64,000 nt of DNA from Pseudomonadota bacterium (lineage in GTDB: Bacteria > Pseudomonadota > Gammaproteobacteria > Burkholderiales > Burkholderiaceae_C). Location: positions 124,001 to 188,000 of the forward strand of contig JAKARB010000010.1 in NCBI GenBank assembly GCA_021819435.1. Reading direction: 5' to 3'. Below are positions 1 to 7,298 of this stretch, piece after piece. How positions within the stretch are numbered: position 1 is the stretch's first letter; each line of letters begins with the position of its first letter. A program made the position numbers and the translations under genes. Under the pieces are notes generated by a model. That model was given only the letters and a program-made list of their open reading frames with translations, was not told where the DNA came from and made no database searches.

Positions 1-1
1 G

Positions 2-1099
2 GTGCTGACCTTCGACTACCTGGGTGCGCTGGTCGTGTCGCTGGCTTTCCCGCTGATCATGGTGCCGCAACTGGGGGTGGTCCGCACGGGCGTCTTCTTC
101 GGCCTGCTCAATGTGATGGTGGCGGTGTGGGTGTGCTGGCAGTTCCGTGCCGAGCTGCGCGCCTGGCCTCAGCATGCTGCGGCTTGTGTCCTGGCGCTGG
201 TGCTGCTGTCGCTCGGCATGCTGGCAGGGCAGCCGCTGACGACCTGGGCCGAAGACCGCTTCTACGGCGATCACATCGTCATCAGGCAGGACACGCCTTA
301 TCAGCGCATCGTGCTGACCCACGGGGGCGGCCAAACTCGGCTCTTCCTGAACGGCAACCTGCAGTTTTCCTCGCGTGACGAATACCGCTACCACGAGGCA
401 CTGGTGCATCCCGCGCTGGCTGCGCAAGGGGCGCCGCGCCGAGTGCTGGTGCTCGGTGGTGGCGATGGCATGGCGGTGCGCGAGGTGCTGAAGTACCCCA
501 GCGTGGAGCAGGTGACGCTGGTGGAGCTGGACCCGGCCATGACCCGCATGTTCAGCCAGGATGCGCGCCTGGTGGCACTGAACGCCGGTGCGCTGAAGCA
601 CCCGAAGGTGCGTGTGGTCAACGCCGATGCCTTCGTCTGGCTGGGGGCGCATGACGAGGTGTTCGACGCCATCGTGGTCGACTTCCCTGACCCAACCAAC
701 CATGCCATTGGCAAGCTGTACTCGACCACGTTCTACGCCTTGCTCGACCAGCACCTTTCGGCCAGTGGTTTCGCGGTGATACAGACCACCTCGCCCTTGA
801 TCGCGCGCAAGAGCTTCTGGACGGTGGTGAGCACCATCGAGGCGGTGGGTTTGCAAGCCACGCCGTATCACGCCCATGTGCCGAGCTTCGGCGAATGGGG
901 CTTCGTGCTGGCGCATCGGCGGCTTTGGCGCATGCCCGAGCGTTTGCCCGATGGGCTGCGCTTCCTGACCACGAAGGGCATGTCGGTGCTGTTCGACTTC
1001 CCGCCCGACATGGCGCGGGTGCCGGCCGAGCCCAATCGCCTGAGCAACCAGTCGCTGGTGCACACCTTCGAAGAAGAGTGGGGGCGGGTGCACCAATGA
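2..1099 (+). CDS. Membrane-bound spermidine synthase-like aminopropyltransferase (5' truncated)
   Basis: The reading frame is open to the left edge, so the N-terminus is missing. The visible part begins with about three hydrophobic segments (residues 1-20, 25-47, 58-76). A spermidine synthase fold follows: the substrate-binding stretch LNGNLQFSSRDEYRYHE (117-132), the SAM-type loop LVLGGGDG (150-156) with acidic VELD after it, and the catalytic-type DFPDP (227-231). Soluble SpeE makes spermidine from putrescine and decarboxylated SAM; this membrane-anchored relative may aminopropylate a different acceptor, which is inference. The next gene starts inside its stop codon (ATGA), so the two are translationally coupled. 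SpeD, which makes the aminopropyl donor, lies just beyond on the other strand. Confidence 0.85.
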   Translation: MLTFDYLGALVVSLAFPLIMVPQLGVVRTGVFFGLLNVMVAVWVCWQFRAELRAWPQHAAACVLALVLLSLGMLAGQPLTTWAEDRFYGDHIVIRQDTPYQRIVLTHGGGQTRLFLNGNLQFSSRDEYRYHEALVHPALAAQGAPRRVLVLGGGDGMAVREVLKYPSVEQVTLVELDPAMTRMFSQDARLVALNAGALKHPKVRVVNADAFVWLGAHDEVFDAIVVDFPDPTNHAIGKLYSTTFYALLDQHLSASGFAVIQTTSPLIARKSFWTVVSTIEAVGLQATPYHAHVPSFGEWGFVLAHRRLWRMPERLPDGLRFLTTKGMSVLFDFPPDMARVPAEPNRLSNQSLVHTFEEEWGRVHQ

Positions 1100-2823
1100 C
1101 GACCCGCCGTCGCGACGTGCTGCGACACGGCGCGGCCTGGTGCCTGGGCACCGGGCTGCTGGCCGGTTGCCGGGATGCCGGCGTCACGACCTTGCGCCCA
1201 GGCATCGCTGGCGGCTGGGTGGGTGCCCAGGTGGACCGTGGGCACGCCTGGCGCGATGGCCGACTGCCATCCTCCGCTGGGGGCGAGCCGGTGCGTCGCG
1301 TGCACACCCTGATCGTGGGCGCGGGCGTGGCGGGCTTGTCGGCCGGGCGTGGCTTGATGCGGGCCGGCATCGACGACTTCGCCCTGATCGACCTGGAGGA
1401 TGACCCGGGCGGCAACGCACGCGGGCACCAAATCCAGGGCATGCGCTGCCCGCTCGGGGCCCATTACCTGCCGGTGCCCGACGATGGGGCCGAGGATGTC
1501 GCTGCCTGGCTGGCCGAACTGGGTTTGATCCGGCGCCAGGCGGGGCGCTGGGTGGGCGACGAGCGCCACCTCGTTCACAGCCCGCAAGAGCGCCTTTTTG
1601 TGCCGGACGGAGGGCTGTCGCCACCGCAAGCCAATGGCTTCTGGCGCGGGCGCTGGCAGGAGGGCCTGGTGCCCGGAGCCGAAGACCCGGCGATGCGAGC
1701 CGACCTGCATCGTTTGCGCCATGCCATGGCCGCAGCCTTGTCTGGTGTGCGCCTGCGCCTGCCAACGTGGCGGACGCCTTGGTCAGCCCAACTGACTGCC
1801 TTGGACCAGGTCACGTTCGCCGACTGGCTGTCCCGGCAAGGCGTGCGCACCCGCGAACTGCTGTGGTGGTTGGACTACGCCTGCCGGGACGACTACGGCG
1901 CGGGCTTGTCCCGGGTCTCTGCCTGGGCGGGCTTGCAGTACCTCGCCAGCCGCCACGGCCTGGGCATGGGTGACGACGAAGGCGCCGACGCCGGTGGACG
2001 TGACGCCGGCTTGCTCACCTGGGCGGAGGGCAATGCGTCCCTGGTCCGGCGGCTGGCCGATCCATTGGGTGAGCGCTGGCATGGCGGGCTCGTCGCCACC
2101 CGCGTCGAAGTGGGTCTCCACGACGTCTCGGTGAGCGCCGTGTCGGCCGTTGATGGGCGCGCGTGGCGATGGCAGGCCCGCCACGTGATCCTGGCCTTGC
2201 CGCTGACGATGGCATGGCGGCTGCTGCCGCAAGGCATGCCCGCGCTGGCTGCCCTGCGCCCCTTGCTGTCGCAGGCGCCCTGGCTGGTGAGCAACATCGT
2301 GCTCGATGAAGCCGCGCCCGATCGCACCGGAGTGCCCATGGCCTGGGACAACGTTCCGTTCAGTCAGCAAGGTGTCGGGGGCGTGCCAATGCCATCGCTG
2401 GGCTACGTGAACGCCCGGCATCAGGATCTGTCCCAACCCACCGGACCCAGGCTGTTGACCCACTACTGGGCCTTGGGCGGACAGTCGGCCGAGCAGACCT
2501 TGGCCATGCGACGTGCCTTGCTGGCTGATGACTGGCGAACCTGGGCGGCGCGCGTGGCTGCGGATCTGGCTCGCGTGCACCCCGAGTGGCCTGCCCTGAT
2601 CGAGCGCATGGACCTGATGCGATGGGGGCATGCGATGGCCATCCCCGTGCCTGGCTTGCGCAGCCATGCCGCCTTGGCGGCCTTGTGGCGTCCTCAGGGG
2701 CGCTTGCATTTCGCGCACAGCGACCTGTCCGCCTACTCGGTGTTCGAGGAGGCCTTCAGCCATGGCTTGCGCGCGGCTCAATCGGTCGCGGCAGCGTCCG
2801 GGATCTCGCGCCGGACCGCCTGA
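1096..2823 (+). CDS. FAD-dependent amine oxidase-like oxidoreductase with Tat/lipoprotein signal
   Basis: A 575-residue protein starting at the ATG that overlaps the previous stop by 4 bases. The N-terminus has a twin-arginine-like TRRRDVL (3-9), a hydrophobic stretch and a lipobox LLAGC (21-25). This suggests export of the folded, cofactor-loaded protein and lipid anchoring. The Rossmann motif VGAGVAGLSAG sits at about residues 74-84, followed by an acidic LIDLE and a GG doublet typical of amine oxidase/protoporphyrinogen oxidase-type FAD enzymes. The substrate is unknown. Coupling to the aminopropyltransferase suggests it acts on an aminopropylated or polyamine-type product at the envelope. 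The 3' end overlaps the convergent speD by 46 bases. Confidence 0.8.
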   Translation: MTTRRRDVLRHGAAWCLGTGLLAGCRDAGVTTLRPGIAGGWVGAQVDRGHAWRDGRLPSSAGGEPVRRVHTLIVGAGVAGLSAGRGLMRAGIDDFALIDLEDDPGGNARGHQIQGMRCPLGAHYLPVPDDGAEDVAAWLAELGLIRRQAGRWVGDERHLVHSPQERLFVPDGGLSPPQANGFWRGRWQEGLVPGAEDPAMRADLHRLRHAMAAALSGVRLRLPTWRTPWSAQLTALDQVTFADWLSRQGVRTRELLWWLDYACRDDYGAGLSRVSAWAGLQYLASRHGLGMGDDEGADAGGRDAGLLTWAEGNASLVRRLADPLGERWHGGLVATRVEVGLHDVSVSAVSAVDGRAWRWQARHVILALPLTMAWRLLPQGMPALAALRPLLSQAPWLVSNIVLDEAAPDRTGVPMAWDNVPFSQQGVGGVPMPSLGYVNARHQDLSQPTGPRLLTHYWALGGQSAEQTLAMRRALLADDWRTWAARVAADLARVHPEWPALIERMDLMRWGHAMAIPVPGLRSHAALAALWRPQGRLHFAHSDLSAYSVFEEAFSHGLRAAQSVAAASGISRRTA

Positions 2824-3221
2824 CGGTTGATGAAGCGAGGGCGAAAGCCCTCGATCAGGGCCTCCATCAAGGCATGGGCTCGTGACTGGTTGTCACCCAG
2901 CAGGTTGCACACGAAAACGTCCAGCGTCACCACGCCTCGTTCGGGCCAGGTGTGCACGGCCAAGTGCGATTCGGCCAACAGCACCACCCCCGTCACGCCG
3001 GCCGGCACGCCCGGTTGCCTGGGCGCAAAGCGGTGGAAGCGGTCGGCGACAGCCGTCAGGCCGACGGCGTCAACGTGCGACAGACAGGCCTCTCGCAAGG
3101 CATCGCTGTCTTGCATCCACACGTGGGCAGCCTCGCAGCCAGACAAGTCTGCCGTGAGGTGATGTCCTGCCAAGGTTGTGCTGGTGCGAGGGCTGTTCGG
3201 GGCATCCATCGTTGCGCTCAT
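2778..3221 (-). CDS. speD: S-adenosylmethionine decarboxylase proenzyme (SpeD/SpeH type)
   Basis: At 147 residues this is the short bacterial class of pyruvoyl-dependent SAM decarboxylase. It supplies decarboxylated SAM, the aminopropyl donor. The self-cleavage motif AESHLAVHTWPE is at residues 83-94; Ser85 should become the pyruvoyl group, and His90 and Cys105 (FVCN) fit the usual processing and catalytic positions. It begins immediately after the murU stop codon with no gap, so it is probably the second gene of a murU-speD transcript. Its last 46 bases are antisense to the end of the FAD oxidoreductase gene. Confidence 0.93.
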   Translation of the reverse strand: MSATMDAPNSPRTSTTLAGHHLTADLSGCEAAHVWMQDSDALREACLSHVDAVGLTAVADRFHRFAPRQPGVPAGVTGVVLLAESHLAVHTWPERGVVTLDVFVCNLLGDNQSRAHALMEALIEGFRPRFINRQAVRREIPDAAATD

Positions 3222-3995
3222 TCAGACGTTCTTGCGGATGTTCATTGCCGCTCCGTTCAGCGCGGCCAATCTTTCAGGCGTGCCCACGTCCGTCCATTCG
3301 CCTTGGTGCACCCGGCCGCTCAACCGCCCACTGTCGATCGCGCGATCAAAACAAGGGCGCAGCGCGGCCTTTTCGCCCACGGCCACGCCAGCCACCATGC
3401 CAGGTCGGTACAGCCCGATGGTCGAGTAGGTGTAGGTGGGGGTGCCTGCGGGCGCCTGGCCTTTGTGGTGGATGCGCCCTTGGGCATCGAGCGCGAAGTC
3501 GCCTTGCGGCACGTGGGCCGGGTTGGGCACCAGCCACAGTTGGGCGAGGTCTGCGCAGCCTTCGGCGAACGCCCGCGCCACCTCGGCATCGAATCGGAAA
3601 CCCGGCACGAATACGTCACCTGCCAGCACCCAGAAAGCACGCTCGCCACCCGCAGCCTCGGCCAGCAAGGGCAAGGCCTTGGCGATGCCGCCGGCCGTCT
3701 CCAGCGCGCTGCCGTGGTCGGCCCGCTCATGCGAGTAGCGGATGCGCAAGCCCCATCTGCGGCCATCACCCAGCGCGGGCTCGAACTGCTCTTCCAGGTA
3801 GGCGGTGTTGATGACGACATCGCGCACGCCGTCGCGGGCCAAGGCCTCCAGGTGCCACACGATGAGCGGCTTGCCGCGCACCTTCAGCAGGGGCTTGGGG
3901 CAGGTGTCGGTCAGCGGGCGCATGCGCTCGCCACGGCCAGCGGCGAGGATGAGGGCGGGCAGGTTGGCTGGCGAAGAATCAGGCGTGGAGCTCAT
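3222..3995 (-). CDS. murU: MurU-like nucleotidyltransferase (N-acetylmuramate-1-phosphate uridylyltransferase)
   Basis: A 257-residue sugar-phosphate nucleotidyltransferase. The nucleotide-binding signature ALILAAGRGERMRPLTD is at about residues 14-30, followed by CPKPLL and, later, a VLAGDVF metal-site motif. Size and sequence fit MurU, which makes UDP-MurNAc in the peptidoglycan recycling shunt; mannose-1-phosphate guanylyltransferase is the alternative. The ATG at 3995 is preferred over upstream codons because the family motif begins close to it. AnmK from the same route lies at 17.1 kb, but the usual partner kinase amgK is not beside murU here. Confidence 0.82.
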   Translation of the reverse strand: MSSTPDSSPANLPALILAAGRGERMRPLTDTCPKPLLKVRGKPLIVWHLEALARDGVRDVVINTAYLEEQFEPALGDGRRWGLRIRYSHERADHGSALETAGGIAKALPLLAEAAGGERAFWVLAGDVFVPGFRFDAEVARAFAEGCADLAQLWLVPNPAHVPQGDFALDAQGRIHHKGQAPAGTPTYTYSTIGLYRPGMVAGVAVGEKAALRPCFDRAIDSGRLSGRVHQGEWTDVGTPERLAALNGAAMNIRKNV

Positions 3996-4080
3996 GCGCC
4001 CACATTGTCCATGCGATTGCACGGCGCCTGGCGCATCGAGGCGCTGCGATGCCGCCCGCACCGCTTGGTGTGCGCAATGG

Positions 4081-4107
4081 CAAAAGGCTGGATCAACCAG
4101 CCTTTTG
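4081..4107 (-). terminator. Rho-independent terminator (bidirectional)
   Basis: An 11-bp perfect stem (CAAAAGGCTGG / CCAGCCTTTTG) with loop ATCAA lies just past the stop of the coiled-coil gene. The stem's own A and T ends give a short U run on either strand. Confidence 0.75.
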
Positions 4108-4129
4108 TCGCGTTGAACGTCAGCCGATC

Positions 4130-4633
4130 TCAGTGGATCTGGGCGGCGTCGTGATTGCGCTTGTGAACATCGTGCGCCTTGGCCTGGCGGGCATCGGCCA
4201 GCTCCTTGTGTTCATGTGCACGATCCTGGCGCTCTGTGGCCTCTTGCTTTTCAGCGCGCAGCTCGTTCTTCTTCAGGCCAGTGATCTCGCGGCTCTCTTG
4301 CTCGCGGCGGGCTTCTTCTTTTTGGGCTGCCTGGAGGTTGCCCTTCCTGGTGTCGGCGTCTTCACGCCGTTGATCTGCACGGCGCTCCGCACGTTCTTCG
4401 CCGATCTTCTTTTGGTCGGCGTTCACGCGCAGCTTGTTCTTGTTGATGACGGCGTTGTCTTGCGCGATTTCCTTCTTCTCGTGCGCGATGTCTGCGTTGT
4501 CGCGGCGGATGTGGGCGTTGTCCTTCTTGACCTGGTGGATGGCGGCGGCATCGGTGCCAGGGGAGGGCACCTGGGCAAAGGCAGAAGAGGCGCCAACGGT
4601 GGCGATGGCCAGAGCGATGATGGTCTTGTACAC
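4130..4633 (-). CDS. Secreted coiled-coil protein of unknown function
   Basis: A 167-residue protein with a clear Sec signal peptide (MYKTIIALAIATVGASSAFA, 1-20). After it comes an almost uninterrupted, highly charged alpha-helical region rich in Lys, Glu, Asp, Arg, Gln and Ala. Short repeats such as KKDNAHIRRDNADIAHEKKEI suggest a long coiled coil. There are no cysteines and no membrane segment after the signal. The start is GTG, supported by the purine-rich site GAAGGAAC about 8 bases upstream; no in-frame ATG fits. A periplasmic location is inferred and no function can be assigned. It is followed by a strong terminator, so it is probably monocistronic. Confidence 0.75.
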   Translation of the reverse strand: MYKTIIALAIATVGASSAFAQVPSPGTDAAAIHQVKKDNAHIRRDNADIAHEKKEIAQDNAVINKNKLRVNADQKKIGEERAERRADQRREDADTRKGNLQAAQKEEARREQESREITGLKKNELRAEKQEATERQDRAHEHKELADARQAKAHDVHKRNHDAAQIH

Positions 4634-4819
4634 GGTGCGGTTCCTTCAATCGGAGGGGTGGGAGTGTTTGGCGGCCAGCCGCTCATCCAACGGGCGCCTT
4701 CTCTCACCGGTTGACCTCATCGGCACCGTTTACACACAGACATGTTGGCCCAGGCGTGGGGCTGTCTCAGTTGCTTGCGAACCCAAGCCCCTCCCATCGA
4801 TCGACCCACGCCCAGCCCG

Positions 4820-5911
4820 TTAGGCTGCCTTCAGCTTGAACCGATTGGCACGCCGGAAGGTGCCGAAATCATTGAAGCGCACGCCCATCTCGCGCATCAC
4901 CTGGTGCGCGATGCCGGCGTTCCACTGGCGGATGTAGAAGGGCTCCTTCACCGCGAAGTGGTGGATGGCGTGCGTGCTGCCGAAGTTGAAGCAGAACAGC
5001 TGCATCGGCATCAGCCACCAGGGGTTGAGCACCTGGCACTGCTGCATGGCGTTGCGCGCTTCCACGTCGCCGTAGTAGTGCATGTTCGAGCTGATGAAGT
5101 GCAGGCAGAAGGTGCGCAACAGGCAGGGCAGGGCGTAGACCACGCCGAAGATGTCGAGCCCGTGCATGAGCTGCGGCATCCACTGCGGCCAGGGGATGTC
5201 GACACCCAGCAGCGGCGCGGCGAACATGAGCGCATGCAGCACCACCCAGGCGTGGAAGGTGACGTAGTAGATGTGGCCGATGGGCACGTACGCCAGCGTC
5301 TGTTCGAGCGCCATGCGGTGAGCCTCGGCCTTGCTGGCGGGCTTTTGCGCTTTGATGAACTTGGCGGTGGCGCGGCGCATCTCGAAAGGGCGCAACGCGA
5401 CGGCCAGCATGTTGTCGCCGGTCATCAGCAGCCGGCGCAGGCCCCACGGCACGCCGTTGGTGATGCCGCGCTCTTCCAGGTCCGATTCGGTGCCCGAGAA
5501 CTTGTGGTGATGCAGGTGCAGCTTGCGGCGCACGAAGGGGCTGACGGTGGAGGCCCGCGCCAGCCAGCCCAGCGCCAACATCAAGCTGTTCGCCCAAGGC
5601 TTGCTGCGAAAGTACATCTGGTGGATGAGGTCGTGCTCCAGCTCGTGGATGAAGGACGCGAAGATGGCCACCACAGGCACGCACACCCACCAGGCCATCA
5701 GGCCCTCGATGTAGGCCCAGCCGCTGGCGACCATGCCCAGCAGCGACACGGCCATGATGGTGGCGCCGATGGCGTCCTGGTGGCGCAGCCAGGGATGGCG
5801 CGCGCGCAAATCTTCACCGGCTTTCAGGACGACGGCGCGGATGTGCTCTGACTTCTGAGCGTCGCTCATGCGGCGCGGGTCGAGCGACCTGGGGGACTGC
5901 TTCTTGCTCAT
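4820..5911 (-). CDS. Membrane fatty acid desaturase family protein
   Basis: A 363-residue integral membrane di-iron enzyme. The three histidine clusters of the desaturase/hydroxylase superfamily are present: HELEHD (about 96-101), HLHHH (about 131-135) and HAIHH near residue 315. Hydrophobic segments lie between them. It probably introduces a double bond or hydroxyl group into an acyl lipid; the substrate cannot be read from the sequence. GAGGAGCAC before the ATG is a good ribosome binding site. An AraC-type regulator gene lies just upstream on the same strand, a common regulator-enzyme pairing. Confidence 0.87.
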   Translation of the reverse strand: MSKKQSPRSLDPRRMSDAQKSEHIRAVVLKAGEDLRARHPWLRHQDAIGATIMAVSLLGMVASGWAYIEGLMAWWVCVPVVAIFASFIHELEHDLIHQMYFRSKPWANSLMLALGWLARASTVSPFVRRKLHLHHHKFSGTESDLEERGITNGVPWGLRRLLMTGDNMLAVALRPFEMRRATAKFIKAQKPASKAEAHRMALEQTLAYVPIGHIYYVTFHAWVVLHALMFAAPLLGVDIPWPQWMPQLMHGLDIFGVVYALPCLLRTFCLHFISSNMHYYGDVEARNAMQQCQVLNPWWLMPMQLFCFNFGSTHAIHHFAVKEPFYIRQWNAGIAHQVMREMGVRFNDFGTFRRANRFKLKAA

Positions 5912-6070
5912 GTGCTCCTCGTTTGCGCTTCATGGGATCTTCGTGCGCGCCTTGTGTCTGGCGCTTGCCCACCGGACCACCGCGAACGGCGGCCCAGCGG
6001 TCTCATGACGAGACTGGAGCGTAAGGAAGAGGGCGGGGAGCGCGTGAGGGGTGGGCGGGCCTGATGCCTG

Positions 6071-7126
6071 TCATTTCGGGCCACGGCCGGCCGTCAGCCT
6101 CTCGCGCCAAGCCTTCGGCGACAGGCCCGTCCACTTGCTGAACGCCCGTGCGAAATTGGCCGGATCGGCGTAACCCACGGCATCGGCCACCTGCTTGATC
6201 GCCAGCTTGGGGTCAGAGAGCAGGCGCTGCGCGTCGCGCTGGCGCACCTCGTCGAGCAAGGCCTGGAAGGAGCAGCCCTCGGCCTGCAGGCGACGCTTGA
6301 GCGTGCGCTCGGAAACATGCAACTGCTCGGCCACCTCGGCCAGCTCGGGGTAGCGGCCCTGCTCGCAGCGCAGGCGCTCGGCCACCTGGCCGCGCGTGCC
6401 GCTGGCCGCCGCCTGGCGCGACATCTCCAGCTCGCAGCGCTCGATGGCCAACTGCACGCTGACCGGATCGGCCGTGGCGATGGGCTCGTCGAGCATGCGC
6501 GCAGGAAAGTGGATCTCGACCGCGCGCTGGTTGAAGGTGAAGGGCGGCAGGCGGTCGCGGTAGCGGGCGTAGGCCTCTGGCTCTGCGTGCGGCACGTGGA
6601 TGCGACTGGCCCACCCGGAAGAAGCGGTGTCCAGCCCCAAGACCTTGGCGAACAGGCTGCACAGCTCGACCACCACCAGGTCCATCACGAAAGCGCGATA
6701 GGGCCCCAGCGGCACCGTCTCCCGCAGTTCGATGACGACATCGTCGCCCTGCACCGTCATCACGTTGGTGAAGGCCGGCACGCGGGCGCGGAAGTAGCGC
6801 TCGCTGAACTCGATCGCCTCGCGCAGCGTGGCGCAACTGATCAAACCGAAGCCGACGAAGCCATGCTTGGTGACCTGGCTGCGCAAGCCCAGCTCGTAGG
6901 CCAGGCCGTGGTCCTTGTCCAACCGCAGCGCAGTGGCCAACAGCACCGCGTACTGCCAGGCGCCGATCTGGGCGCGCTGGTCCTGCAACTGCTCGCGGCT
7001 GAGCTGCGAGCCGGCCAGCAACGCGGCCTCATCGTGGCCGCGCTCCAGCATCAACGAGAGCAACGACAGCGCGTACGCGGCCGGGATCGTGGCGGACAGC
7101 GAAGAGGGGAGGGACTGCGGCGGCAT
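6071..7126 (-). CDS. AraC family transcriptional regulator
   Basis: A 351-residue regulator with an N-terminal ligand-binding domain of the Arabinose_bd type found in OruR/ArgR-like activators (about residues 20-200). A C-terminal double helix-turn-helix follows (about 240-345), with the family signature DPANFARAFSKWTGLSPKAW. The ATG at 7126 is chosen because the upstream in-frame sequence is unstructured and proline-rich. The neighbouring desaturase gene downstream on the same strand, 159 bp away, is the obvious candidate target. Divergent to it is the large orphan gene. Confidence 0.88.
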   Translation of the reverse strand: MPPQSLPSSLSATIPAAYALSLLSLMLERGHDEAALLAGSQLSREQLQDQRAQIGAWQYAVLLATALRLDKDHGLAYELGLRSQVTKHGFVGFGLISCATLREAIEFSERYFRARVPAFTNVMTVQGDDVVIELRETVPLGPYRAFVMDLVVVELCSLFAKVLGLDTASSGWASRIHVPHAEPEAYARYRDRLPPFTFNQRAVEIHFPARMLDEPIATADPVSVQLAIERCELEMSRQAAASGTRGQVAERLRCEQGRYPELAEVAEQLHVSERTLKRRLQAEGCSFQALLDEVRQRDAQRLLSDPKLAIKQVADAVGYADPANFARAFSKWTGLSPKAWRERLTAGRGPK

Positions 7127-7298
7127 GGGCGCGGATTCTAGGCATCCTTGGCTGGGTTGGCTTGGATGTGGTTGTTTGGTGCTGCTGCCTGCACCATCTT
7201 CATGCCGACCTAGGGATTCGTTGCTGAAGGTTGGATCGATATAACGAAATGCCGGTCGGTTTTCGCCCGGCGTCAGCCACCCCAACAGGATTCACGCC

